In this document: positions 1 to 7,862 of the stretch, piece after piece
How the letters are laid out: each line of letters begins with the position of its first letter
Numbering within the stretch: position 1 is the first letter of the stretch
Origin: Pseudomonas parafulva
GTDB taxonomy: Bacteria > Pseudomonadota > Gammaproteobacteria > Pseudomonadales > Pseudomonadaceae
Length of the DNA stretch: 64,000 nt
Assembly (NCBI RefSeq): GCF_002021815.1
Contig: NZ_CP019952.1
Coordinates: 2,759,001-2,823,000, forward strand
Direction of reading: 5' to 3'
The notes under the pieces: generated by a model
What the model was told of the DNA's origin: nothing
Database searches by the model: none
The model's input: the letters and a program-made list of their open reading frames with translations, nothing else
Position numbers and translations under genes: made by a program

Positions 1-149
1 CCAAGGCTTACCGCCATGCACACCTGGGGTTGGTGGATTGCCTTGTCATGTATAAATGGCTGGCCGATGAGCCAGTCACGGAAAAGCCTGCGCTGCTTAT
101 TGGCCGCAAGAACATCGAAGCGCGGGTATCGCGTCGCAAGGGTCGGTAG
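1..149 (+). CDS. C-terminal fragment of an unidentified protein
   Basis: The third reading frame is open from the left edge and ends at TAG 147-149, giving 48 residues of a gene that begins outside the window. The visible part includes HLGLVDCLVMYKWL and a basic tail (RRKGR). The His-x-Gly-x-x-Asp spacing resembles motif III (HxAxxD) of DnaQ-type 3'-5' exonucleases, but 48 residues are too few to assign a family, so this is only a hint. It is read in the same direction as the next gene, 130 bases downstream. Confidence 0.5.
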   Translation, partial: KAYRHAHLGLVDCLVMYKWLADEPVTEKPALLIGRKNIEARVSRRKGR

Positions 150-280
150 TCAGCATTGGCGCTCCAGGGTCTGATGCCCGTGCCCTGGAGCCAGTACACG
201 CCAGATTCTGACGGTTTAAAACAGGCAGTCTTGCTCAGCTCTCAGGTTATAAGATAACGTTTCGTCCGTCGTCTTTAACC

Positions 281-1456
281 GTGATGCCCATGCCCCCTAC
301 ATCCTTGCTACCTCCCCTCTCACACCAACGCTTGCAGAGCATCGACGCCCTTCGCGGTTTTGTCATGCTGATCATGCTGCTGGACCACGTGCGCGAAACG
401 TTTTTCATGCAGTATCAGGTCAGTGACCCGATGGCCGTGGAAACCACCGAGCCTGCGTTATTCGTCAGTCGCACCCTCGCACACCTGTGCGCGCCGGTCT
501 TCGTGCTGCTCACCGGCCTGTCTGCCTGGCTTTACGGCGAAAAACGGCAGCGTCGCGGCGAAGTCTCGATGTTTTTGTTCAAGCGCGGGCTTTTTCTGGT
601 GGTGCTGGAATTCACCCTGGTGAACTTCGCCTGGACATTCCAGGTGCCGCCGACTGTGATCTACCTGCAAGTGATCTGGGCCATCGGTATCAGCATGATG
701 GCGCTGTCAGCCTTGATATGGCTGCCCCGGGCTGGCCTGCTCGCCGTTGGGCTGACCCTCATCGCCGGGCACAACCTGCTTGACGGTGTGCACTTCGACG
801 CCGCATCCCCCTGGCATGTGCCCTGGGCCATCGCTCACGACCGTACCTGGCTCGATGTCAGTTCCACACTGCGCTTGCGCACCTCCTACCCGGTACTGCC
901 CTGGGTCGGAGTCATCGCCGTTGGCTACTGGCTCGGCCCCTGGTTGCACAGTGCATGCACACCGGCACTGCGTCAACGACGGCTGCTACACGCTGGGTGC
1001 GGCGCCCTGTTGGGCTTTGTCGCGCTGCGCGCGATCAACGCCTATGGCGAAGCGCACTGGAGTGTTCACCCAGCGCTGGCGCAGACGCTGATGAGTTTCT
1101 TCAATATCACCAAATACCCGCCGTCACTGGTGTTCCTGACGTTAACCCTGGGCGTTGGGTTGCTGCTGCTGCGTGCATTCGAGCGCGCAGGGCACCCGCG
1201 CTGGATCGGAGTGCTGGCGATGTTTGGCGCAGCCCCGATGTTTTTCTATCTGCTGCACCTTTACGTGCTCAAGCTCCTGTATCTGAGCGCATTAGGTGTG
1301 TGGGGAGCCAACCAGGGGGCCTACTTTGGTTTCCAGACCATTGCCGCGGTTTGGCTCACGTCGGCCCTGCTACCGCTGATGCTCTACCCGCCTGTACGCT
1401 GGTTCGCCCGGCTGAAGGCACGGCGGCGTGATCTGGCGTGGCTGAAGTACTTCTAG
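281..1456 (+). CDS. DUF1624 / heparan-alpha-glucosaminide N-acetyltransferase-like membrane protein
   Basis: Multi-pass inner-membrane protein of 391 residues. The N-terminal stretch RLQSIDALRGFVMLIMLLDH is the characteristic opening of the DUF1624 family (related to YeiB and to HGSNAT), followed by an aromatic-rich pattern of about ten hydrophobic segments. Relatives transfer acyl groups across a membrane to sugars, but the bacterial substrate is not known and I assign none. Possible starts are GTG 281, ATG 284 and ATG 290; none has a strong ribosome binding site. It is followed by 147 bases holding the riboswitch-like leader of the ABC importer. Confidence 0.85.
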   Translation: MMPMPPTSLLPPLSHQRLQSIDALRGFVMLIMLLDHVRETFFMQYQVSDPMAVETTEPALFVSRTLAHLCAPVFVLLTGLSAWLYGEKRQRRGEVSMFLFKRGLFLVVLEFTLVNFAWTFQVPPTVIYLQVIWAIGISMMALSALIWLPRAGLLAVGLTLIAGHNLLDGVHFDAASPWHVPWAIAHDRTWLDVSSTLRLRTSYPVLPWVGVIAVGYWLGPWLHSACTPALRQRRLLHAGCGALLGFVALRAINAYGEAHWSVHPALAQTLMSFFNITKYPPSLVFLTLTLGVGLLLLRAFERAGHPRWIGVLAMFGAAPMFFYLLHLYVLKLLYLSALGVWGANQGAYFGFQTIAAVWLTSALLPLMLYPPVRWFARLKARRRDLAWLKYF

Positions 1457-1489
1457 GCGGCTCAACCAGGCCCTAAAAGCGTTTCACCC

Positions 1490-1520
1490 GGCGGCGCGAT
1501 GGTCTACCATGCGTGCCGCC
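1490..1520 (+). other. hairpin upstream of the riboswitch-like leader
   Basis: GGCGGC (1490-1495) pairs with GCCGCC (1515-1520), and an inner ATGG/CCAT stem closes a TCTA loop. There is no U-tract, so it is not a classical intrinsic terminator. It could end the preceding transcript or form the closing stem region of the leader RNA. Confidence 0.35.
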
Positions 1521-1603
1521 GGTTTCCACCCTCAAACCAATAGGGAATCCCGCGTTCGTCTTGCGCGAGCCATCGGGAACTGCCCCACAGGAGATCGTCC
1601 TGC
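1518..1603 (+). promoter_or_regulatory. candidate compact cobalamin riboswitch with RBS-sequestering hairpin
   Basis: Directly before the ABC importer start codon lie elements resembling the cobalamin riboswitch core: a GGTTT/AAACC arm (1521-1538), AATAGGGAATCCC just after it, a short CGCG-loop-CGCG stem (about 1551-1568), then CGGGAACTGCCCC (about 1574-1586). The core runs straight into a perfect hairpin CAGGA-GATCG-TCCTG (1588-1602), which buries the purine-rich ribosome binding site CAGGAG and ends one base before ATG 1604. In cobalamin riboswitches that control translation, a terminal hairpin of this kind masks the Shine-Dalgarno sequence when ligand is bound. The canonical CCGCAACTG box is poorly conserved, so a variant or truncated class is inferred. 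A covariance-model scan would be decisive. Confidence 0.55.
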
Positions 1604-2614
1604 ATGCTGCCCCGTTTCGCCACCCTGCTTGCTGGCCTTGGCATCGCCGGCCTGGCCCAGGGTGCACCCACCGCGTATCCGCTGACGATCGACAACTGCG
1701 GTAAACCCCAGGTGTTCACCCAGGCGCCCCAGCGCGTGGTGACCATCGGTCAGGCGGGCACCGAAATGCTGTACGCGTTGGGCTTGGGTGCCCAGCTCGC
1801 CGGTTCATCGCTGTGGTTCAATGACGTATTGCCCGATTACCAGGCGCAAGACGCCAAGGTCCCTCGGCTTGCCGACAACGAGCCCAGCTTCGAGGCGGTG
1901 GTGGGCAAGCGCCCGCAACTGGTGACGGCCCAGTTCGAATGGATGGTCGGGGACCAGGGCGCGGTGGGTACGCGCGAGCAATTCGATGAATTGGGCATCG
2001 CCACCTATGTGCTGCCGTCGGATTGCGAAGGCAAGGACAACCTGGTAGGCGCCGACGGCACGCGGCTGCAAGCCTTCCAGGTCGAAAGCATTTACAAGAG
2101 TGTCAGTGAATTGGCCAGCGTCTTCGATGTGCAGGCCCGTGGCGCCGCCCTCAATGACGAACTCAAGGGCCGTTTGGCCAATGCCCAGGCGCAGCTGGCA
2201 GGCGTGGACCTGTCAAACACCTCGGCGCTGTTCTGGTTCTCCAGCGCTGACTTGGCCACCGACCCGTACGTGGCAGGCCGCCAGGGCGTTGCGGATTTCA
2301 TGCTGCGTACCCTTGGCGTGCGCAACGTGGTGAGCTCCACCGAGGAGTGGCCAACCGTGAGTTGGGAGACATTGGCCAAGGCCAACCCAACCTGGCTGAT
2401 CATTGCACGCATGGACCGCCGTCGTTTTCCGGCCGACGACTACCAGAAGAAACTCGACTTCTTGCGCAATGACCCTGTGACCCAGCACATGGACGCCGTC
2501 AAGCATGGGCGCATCATCGTGCTCGATGCCGAGGCGATGCAGGCGGGCATTCGTTTGTTCCGCGGCTTGCAGACGCTGGCGGCAGCCTTTTCCACTGGCG
2601 TTGCAGCCCCGTGA
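1604..2614 (+). CDS. ABC transporter substrate-binding protein, cobalamin/iron-chelate type
   Basis: A 336-residue periplasmic binding protein of the BtuF/FecB type. Residues 1-20 form a signal peptide (MLPRFATLLAGLGIAGLAQG). The opening PQRVVTIGQAGTEMLYALGL is the standard first lobe of these proteins, and the ligand is expected to bind between the two lobes. The start ATG 1604 has its Shine-Dalgarno sequence inside the hairpin of the riboswitch-like leader. It overlaps the permease gene by a GTGA junction, so the three genes are one operon. The leader suggests vitamin B12 or another corrinoid as cargo; the protein family alone would equally fit an iron-siderophore. No TonB-dependent receptor is next to it. 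Confidence 0.85.
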   Translation: MLPRFATLLAGLGIAGLAQGAPTAYPLTIDNCGKPQVFTQAPQRVVTIGQAGTEMLYALGLGAQLAGSSLWFNDVLPDYQAQDAKVPRLADNEPSFEAVVGKRPQLVTAQFEWMVGDQGAVGTREQFDELGIATYVLPSDCEGKDNLVGADGTRLQAFQVESIYKSVSELASVFDVQARGAALNDELKGRLANAQAQLAGVDLSNTSALFWFSSADLATDPYVAGRQGVADFMLRTLGVRNVVSSTEEWPTVSWETLAKANPTWLIIARMDRRRFPADDYQKKLDFLRNDPVTQHMDAVKHGRIIVLDAEAMQAGIRLFRGLQTLAAAFSTGVAAP

Positions 2615-3627
2615 TCAAGCGTCTGACGGTGACCTGCGCCGCATTGGTAGCCCTAGGGGGTGCGCTGCTGGCGGGTACTGCGATCGGTGAAAACCCTCTG
2701 TCATTGCGCCTGGTCGGCCAGGTGCTGGCCAACCACGCCTGGCAAGCGGGCTACCCGCTCGACCCCATCGATGCTGGTGTTGTGTGGAACTACCGGCTGA
2801 CCCGTAGCCTCGTCGCGGCGGCTTGCGGCGCCGGGCTGGCCACCTGCGGCGTGATCCTCCAGGCGCTGCTGCGCAATCCGCTGGCCGAGCCCTATCTGCT
2901 GGGCCTGTCGGCGGGCGCATCTACAGGAGCGGTGCTGGTGGGTCTGTTGGGCGTGGGCAGCATGACCCTGAGCATGTCTGCTGGGGCCTTCATCGGCGCC
3001 TTGGCAGCCTTTGCACTGGTGCTGCTGCTGGCGCGCGCCGCGAGCCCAGGCAGCACGGGGGCTCACGTCATCCTTGCCGGGGTGGCTGGCTCGCAGTTGT
3101 TCAATGCTGTGACGGCGCTTCTGATCACCAAGTCGGCGACGGCCGAACAGGCCCGCGGCATCCTGTTCTGGCTGCTGGGCAATCTCAGTGGCGTGCGCTG
3201 GCCTTCGGTCTGGCTGACCGTGCCGGTTGCCCTATTGGGCCTTCTGATTTGCCTGTGGCAACGCCGTGCGCTGGATGCGTTCACCTTTGGCGCCGATTCG
3301 GCAGCATCCCTGGGCGTGCCGGTACGGCGCACTCAACTGTTACTGATCAGCTGTGCAGCCCTGGTCACCGCCGTCATGGTCTCCATCGTCGGCGCGATCG
3401 GTTTCGTGGGCCTGGTCATTCCCCATGCGCTGCGCCTGCTGCTCGGGCCCGGTCATAACCGGCTCCTACCGGCCAGCGCCCTGGGCGGGGCGCTGTTCTT
3501 GATCACCGCGGATATCCTGTCGCGGACGTTGATCGCCGGACAGGTCATCCCCGTAGGGGTGGTCACGGCCCTGATCGGCGCACCGGTGTTCGCCGTTATC
3601 CTGGTAGCCCGAAGGGGACGCGCGTGA
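2611..3627 (+). CDS. FecCD/BtuC-family ABC importer permease
   Basis: A 338-residue type II importer permease with about ten membrane spans. It carries RNPLAEPYLLGLSAGASTGA, the conserved family segment near residues 90-110, and the C-terminal GFVGLVIPHALRLLLGPGH coupling region that contacts the ATPase. It starts at GTG 2611 overlapping the TGA of the binding protein, and its own TGA overlaps the GTG of the ATPase gene, which implies translational coupling along the operon. Substrate class (B12 versus siderophore) is inferred only from the upstream leader. Confidence 0.92.
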   Translation: MIKRLTVTCAALVALGGALLAGTAIGENPLSLRLVGQVLANHAWQAGYPLDPIDAGVVWNYRLTRSLVAAACGAGLATCGVILQALLRNPLAEPYLLGLSAGASTGAVLVGLLGVGSMTLSMSAGAFIGALAAFALVLLLARAASPGSTGAHVILAGVAGSQLFNAVTALLITKSATAEQARGILFWLLGNLSGVRWPSVWLTVPVALLGLLICLWQRRALDAFTFGADSAASLGVPVRRTQLLLISCAALVTAVMVSIVGAIGFVGLVIPHALRLLLGPGHNRLLPASALGGALFLITADILSRTLIAGQVIPVGVVTALIGAPVFAVILVARRGRA

Positions 3628-4412
3628 CCGCCATGGCGCCCATGCAGCTCGCCCCACTGGATTGCCAGGGCATCAGCCTGCACCTGGGTGGCCGCCCGGT
3701 GCTCGACGGGATCGACCTGACGGTGCACGCCGGTGAGACCCTGGCCATCGTCGGGCCAAACGGCTCGGGGAAGTCGTCGCTGCTCAAGGTGCTGGCAGGC
3801 CTTCGCAAGCCCGCCACGGGGACCGTGCAACTTCTGGGCAAGTCGCTCTCGCGTCTGCCTCGCAGAACGGTGGCAAGGGCATTGGCACTTGTCGAGCAGC
3901 ATGCTGACACGCTCGATGCCATTCGAGTCTTCGACGCCGTGGCGTTGGGCCGCATCCCATGGTTATCGGCCTTGGCGCCGCTCGGTGACGACGACAAGGC
4001 CATCGTCGAGCACGCCCTGGCTGATGTGGATGCGCTGCATTTGCGCAGCCGCCTGTGGGGGTCGTTGTCCGGTGGCGAGCGCCAGCGCGTTCACATCGCC
4101 CGGGCGCTGGCGCAACGCCCCGCGGTGCTATTGCTGGACGAGCCCACCAACCACCTCGATATCCAGCATCAACTCGCCTTGTTGCAGCAGGTGCAGGGGT
4201 TGCCGGTCACGACGCTGGTGGCCCTGCATGATCTCAATCAGGCATTGACGTGCGACCGTGTGGCGGTGTTGAACAATGGGCGACTGGTCGCCTTGGGCAA
4301 ACCGCTGGATGTGCTCACGCCCGCTTGCTTGCTGAGCACCTTCGGCGTTCACGCGCACGTGCTCACCGACCCGATGGACGGCGCTCAGGTACTGCGTTTT
4401 CGCTGCGCGTGA
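3624..4412 (+). CDS. ABC importer ATP-binding protein (BtuD/FecE type)
   Basis: A 262-residue ATPase that energises the importer. Walker A GPNGSGKS is at residues 44-51, the signature LSGGERQR near 147, Walker B LLLDEPTN near 168-175, and the switch histidine follows in LVALHDLNQAL. The order of motifs and length are normal for the family. The start GTG 3624 overlaps the permease stop by four bases. It is the last gene of the operon; the next gene is on the other strand. Confidence 0.93.
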   Translation: MTAMAPMQLAPLDCQGISLHLGGRPVLDGIDLTVHAGETLAIVGPNGSGKSSLLKVLAGLRKPATGTVQLLGKSLSRLPRRTVARALALVEQHADTLDAIRVFDAVALGRIPWLSALAPLGDDDKAIVEHALADVDALHLRSRLWGSLSGGERQRVHIARALAQRPAVLLLDEPTNHLDIQHQLALLQQVQGLPVTTLVALHDLNQALTCDRVAVLNNGRLVALGKPLDVLTPACLLSTFGVHAHVLTDPMDGAQVLRFRCA

Positions 4413-4517
4413 GTGCCTCCGTGCCACGCGGCGCATTGTGGACGGCGGGTAGGCTGACGGCCGTGCGTGTTGAATACGGGCGGCGGCAGCGAAGCCACCG
4501 CGCGCCCATGTCAGCGG

Positions 4518-4838
4518 TCAGTGAACCGTGTCGGTCGCCGTGCGGCACCATTGCGCCCGCTCCTGACCGGTGAGTGAGTCCGACAGTTCGATGAAGGTGG
4601 CTTCCAGTTCCGGTTCGACGTGACCGGCCACCTCGATGCGACTGAGCAGGTACTGCCTGACCGTCCTGGGCCATCGGCCCTCTCGGTGCGCGGCATTGAT
4701 GATGCTGGCGGCATCCTGGCGGGTGGCGCCACGCCATATGTCCATCAGGCGGTTTTGGAAATCGTCGAACGACCAACCGTCTGTGCGAACTTCGAATTCA
4801 TCCAGCAGTTTCAGTTTGTACAGGGCCATGTGCGGCAT
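4518..4838 (-). CDS. small conserved hypothetical protein
   Basis: A 106-residue acidic, soluble protein that I do not recognise. It begins MPHMALYKLKLLDEFEVRTD and contains a WRGATRQDAASIINAAHREG helix-like segment, with no signal peptide or membrane span. The start at 4838 is chosen because GAGGGAGAG precedes it at proper spacing; an upstream extension to 4886 lacks a ribosome binding site, and a second ATG lies at 4829. It stands alone between the converging ABC operon and an acetyltransferase gene. Confidence 0.7.
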   Translation of the reverse strand: MPHMALYKLKLLDEFEVRTDGWSFDDFQNRLMDIWRGATRQDAASIINAAHREGRWPRTVRQYLLSRIEVAGHVEPELEATFIELSDSLTGQERAQWCRTATDTVH

Positions 4839-4960
4839 TGTCGCTCTCCCTCTGCGGCTGTAAAAAGTCCGTGCACGAGGAAGCAAATCATCACCTGCCT
4901 TGTAAGAAAATGAACGCGTGGTCCATCACGCCCACGTCAATGTAGGACATGTCCGAGCGC

Positions 4961-5458
4961 TTAACGCAGCCGCAGGTCCATGTGGGTTGTCTGCCAGACC
5001 GGGTCGTCCTCGACCTGCAGCAGGGTGAAGCCCTGTCGCTCCCAGAAGCTGACGGCCCCCGGCAGAAACGGATGGGTATGCAGGTAAAAACGGTCGATTT
5101 CTTCGCTTGCCGCTTGCGCCGTCAAGGCCCTGAACAAGCGCGCCGCAACGCCGTGCCGGCGATAGGCAGGCAACACGAACAGACGCACGACCTCGACCAC
5201 ACGCTGGTCACCGTAATCGAACTGGGCAAAACGATTGTCATAGGGCAGGTAGCCGATTACGCCCACCAGGTCTGCGCCTGCCCGTGCTTCGATGAACGCG
5301 CCGGCGCCTTGCAGATAGACATCATCAAAATGTTCAAGGTCCGCAGGTTTGGGCGCGCTGGCAAGCATCGGAAACAAGTCCCGCCGCGCGGCCTCGACAA
5401 AGGCCACGACCTCCTCACGGGTTTCTGGGGTCACGGGGCTCAGGATCAGTTCAGGCAT
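4961..5458 (-). CDS. GNAT-family N-acetyltransferase
   Basis: A 165-residue cytoplasmic acetyltransferase using acetyl-CoA. The core VVEVVRLFVLPAYRRHGVAARLFRAL holds the R/Q-x-x-G-x-G/A pyrophosphate-binding motif A (here RRHGVA), followed by YLHTHPFLPGAVSFWERQGF, the C-terminal motif B region. The acceptor substrate cannot be read from the sequence. The start is placed at MPELILSP (5458); the ORF extends upstream to 5545 but that stretch is rich in Arg/Cys and looks non-coding. It is divergent from the lipoprotein gene. Confidence 0.88.
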   Translation of the reverse strand: MPELILSPVTPETREEVVAFVEAARRDLFPMLASAPKPADLEHFDDVYLQGAGAFIEARAGADLVGVIGYLPYDNRFAQFDYGDQRVVEVVRLFVLPAYRRHGVAARLFRALTAQAASEEIDRFYLHTHPFLPGAVSFWERQGFTLLQVEDDPVWQTTHMDLRLR

Positions 5459-5548
5459 GGGGCAACCGTTGCAGTGAAAGGGCCTGGTTCTACCGCAGCG
5501 AGCCCGGCAAGGCAAATGCAACGCTCGTCCAGGACGCGTGCGCACCCC

Positions 5549-5554
5549 TATAAT
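5549..5554 (+). promoter_or_regulatory. candidate -10 box for the lipoprotein gene
   Basis: A perfect TATAAT hexamer lies 32 bases upstream of the ATG at 5587. The -35 region at 17-18 bp spacing (around CGTCCA) is weak, so the assignment rests mainly on the -10 match and position. Confidence 0.4.
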
Positions 5555-5586
5555 TGCCCTACTCCACAGCCCACTCAGGCCAAGCC

Positions 5587-6066
5587 ATGCCTCGCCCTTC
5601 GAAGTTGCTGCTCATGTTTGCGCTCATCGCCGCGGTCACGGCGTGCGACCAGAAGCCCACGCGTGAAGAACAGATCGTTGCCCAGCTGCCACTGCAGGAG
5701 GCTTATGACCACAACATTCAACGCATGGCCGTGCTCCTTGCAGGCAAGTACCCGGACGTGAGCCAAGCCAGCATCGAACAGGTGCTGCGCCGACACCTGA
5801 CCGTTGACGACCAGCGCCAGGACCTGTTCCGCCTGTACAGCGAACAGAATTTTACCGATGCCGAATTCGCCAGTATCGTCGGCGCCTTGCAGGACCCCGC
5901 CAAGGCCCGCGCTTTGGAAAAAACCCCTGAAGGCAAGCGGTTGAGCGAAAAACTCACGGCACTGATGCAGCAAACCGCCGCAGATGCCAAGGTACAGGCG
6001 GTGGCTGAACAGCGCATGCAGGACGTGGAGGCAGAACTCCAGGCTCTGGAAAACCCCGCCCCCTGA
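5587..6066 (+). CDS. putative lipoprotein (DUF2059-like helical protein)
   Basis: A 159-residue exported protein. The N-terminus MPRPSKLLLMFALIAAVTAC is a lipoprotein signal with the lipidated cysteine in AVTAC; the residue after it is Asp (CDQ), which favours inner-membrane retention by the +2 rule. The rest is helical and charged (EEQIVAQLPLQEAY, then a segment about residues 80-110 ending GALQDPAKARALE), resembling DUF2059-type proteins, though I am not certain of the family. The start at 5587 gives the proper signal peptide; the frame extends upstream to 5554 without one. Confidence 0.75.
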   Translation: MPRPSKLLLMFALIAAVTACDQKPTREEQIVAQLPLQEAYDHNIQRMAVLLAGKYPDVSQASIEQVLRRHLTVDDQRQDLFRLYSEQNFTDAEFASIVGALQDPAKARALEKTPEGKRLSEKLTALMQQTAADAKVQAVAEQRMQDVEAELQALENPAP

Positions 6067-6120
6067 GCGTCACGCGCTACGCGACGGCTATCGAGGATTG
6101 CTTGCCATTCTCCGTATCTG

Positions 6121-7704
6121 ATGATTTCGAGGTCAGGATTGCCAAACACCAAGCATGGATTGCGACTGGACCTGCGCAGGCTCATTCTGGTGCTCTGTGC
6201 ACTCACTGCACTGGTAATGCTGTGCGCCAGCTATTTTGCCAGCTACCGCGTCCAGCGCCAGTTGCTGATCGATCACGCGCTGGAAGCGAACCGGGTGTAC
6301 GCCACCAAGCTGGCCAGCATCACCGAAACCTTCATCGGGAACGCCTTGCAGCAATTGCAGTTCAGCGCAGGTGTGCAAGGCCGGCAACTGAGTGACGCCG
6401 TGGCCTTGCAGGCTGAAACACACCGCGTGCTGGCGCAGAGCATGGCGTTCAATTCCACCTTCGTGATCGATGCCGACGGCACGTTGCTGTCCGTCTCCCC
6501 TGCGCCGCTGCGGCACCTGGTGGGCGGGCGCATGCACTCCCCGGGGGTCGACGAAGCGCTGCACCTGCGGCGTGCGCTGGTCTCTACCCCTTACGTCTCC
6601 GCTGCCAACAACTTGGTGGTCACCCTCTCGCAGCCGATCATCGACGAGCAAGGCCGTTACCTGGGCTACGTAGGGGGCACGCTCTACCTGCGCGAACACA
6701 ACATCCTCAACAGTTTGCTGGGCGAGCATTTCTACAAGGACGGCTCATATCTCTATGTAGTCGACCACCAACGACGCCTGCTCTACCACCCTGATAACCA
6801 GCGTGTCGGTACCGTCGTGCAGGGCAATGCCTTGATCGACCAGTTGCCAACGCTGCCCAGCGGCACCCTGGCACTCACCAACAGCCAGAACGTCGAGATG
6901 CTAGCAGGCTTCGCCACCGTGCCCAGTGCCCGTTGGGGCGTGGTCGCCCAGCAGCCACTGTCACGCACCGTGGCACCGCTCAATACCCTGGTCCTCAACG
7001 TGATAGGTGCATCGGTGCCACTGGCGCTGGTCGGCAGCCTGTTGCTCTGGTGGCTGGCATTGGTCATCGCTCGGCCACTCTGGCAGCTCGCCGCCAGTGC
7101 AAGGAGGATGGACAGCGCCAACACGGCCGAAGATTTGCACCGGGTGCGTGCGTGGTATTTCGAGGCAGCTGAGCTCAAGCGAGCGTTGTTGTTCGGCCTG
7201 AATTTGCTACACGAACGCATTGGCCGGCTGAACCGCGAAGCCCAGACCGACCCCCTGACAGGGCTGGTCAATCGCCGCGGGCTGGAATTCAGCCTGTCGT
7301 TGTTAGAGGCTGAAGGCCGGCGTTTTTCAGCCATCGTCATGGACGTGGATCATTTCAAACGGATCAACGACAGCCACGGGCACGACACAGGCGATGCCGT
7401 GCTACGACAACTGGCCCATTCGATGCGCCGCTGTTGTCGGGAAGGCGACTTGCTTTGCCGTACTGGCGGCGAGGAGTTTCTGATGCTATTGCCTGGCGCA
7501 GACCTGGCTGTGGCAGCCAGTGTGGCCGAGCGCCTGCGCGCGATCATCGAGGACACCCCGATAGCTCCGGTGGGCGACCTGACTGTGTCGCTTGGAGTGG
7601 CGCATTGGGAAGGCACAGACGATGCGGCCGGCACGTTGGCCGCGGCTGACAGAGCGCTTTATCTGGCCAAGCAGAGTGGGCGCAACCGCGTTGTCGTGGC
7701 CTAG
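6121..7704 (+). CDS. membrane-bound diguanylate cyclase (Cache sensor plus GGDEF)
   Basis: A 527-residue c-di-GMP synthase. A membrane span (about residues 20-41) precedes a periplasmic Cache-like sensor domain (about 45-295), then a second span (about 300-325), a HAMP-like linker and a C-terminal GGDEF domain. The catalytic motif is GGEEF at 449-453, with the inhibitory I-site REGD at 440-443, exactly five residues before it, so product feedback inhibition is expected. No EAL domain follows. The ligand of the sensor is unknown. It stands alone, with the lipoprotein upstream and a transporter downstream in the same direction. Confidence 0.93.
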   Translation: MISRSGLPNTKHGLRLDLRRLILVLCALTALVMLCASYFASYRVQRQLLIDHALEANRVYATKLASITETFIGNALQQLQFSAGVQGRQLSDAVALQAETHRVLAQSMAFNSTFVIDADGTLLSVSPAPLRHLVGGRMHSPGVDEALHLRRALVSTPYVSAANNLVVTLSQPIIDEQGRYLGYVGGTLYLREHNILNSLLGEHFYKDGSYLYVVDHQRRLLYHPDNQRVGTVVQGNALIDQLPTLPSGTLALTNSQNVEMLAGFATVPSARWGVVAQQPLSRTVAPLNTLVLNVIGASVPLALVGSLLLWWLALVIARPLWQLAASARRMDSANTAEDLHRVRAWYFEAAELKRALLFGLNLLHERIGRLNREAQTDPLTGLVNRRGLEFSLSLLEAEGRRFSAIVMDVDHFKRINDSHGHDTGDAVLRQLAHSMRRCCREGDLLCRTGGEEFLMLLPGADLAVAASVAERLRAIIEDTPIAPVGDLTVSLGVAHWEGTDDAAGTLAAADRALYLAKQSGRNRVVVA

Positions 7705-7862
7705 AGCTCCAACCGCCCCGGTCGTTTCTGGCATCCAAAGGTCGTCCTCGACAAAGCAACCCATAAGCGGGGCCGATCTACTGACAACCACAACAAATGA
7801 TGGCGCGGCTCGACCGCACCACGCTCGTCATGGCTGCCAATGGAAAATCGGAGAGCACCCGC

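Noticed and set aside
4949..5761. 270-codon plus-strand frame over the GNAT gene and the lipoprotein start
   Set aside because: It covers parts of two well-supported genes in other frames and has no coherent domain.
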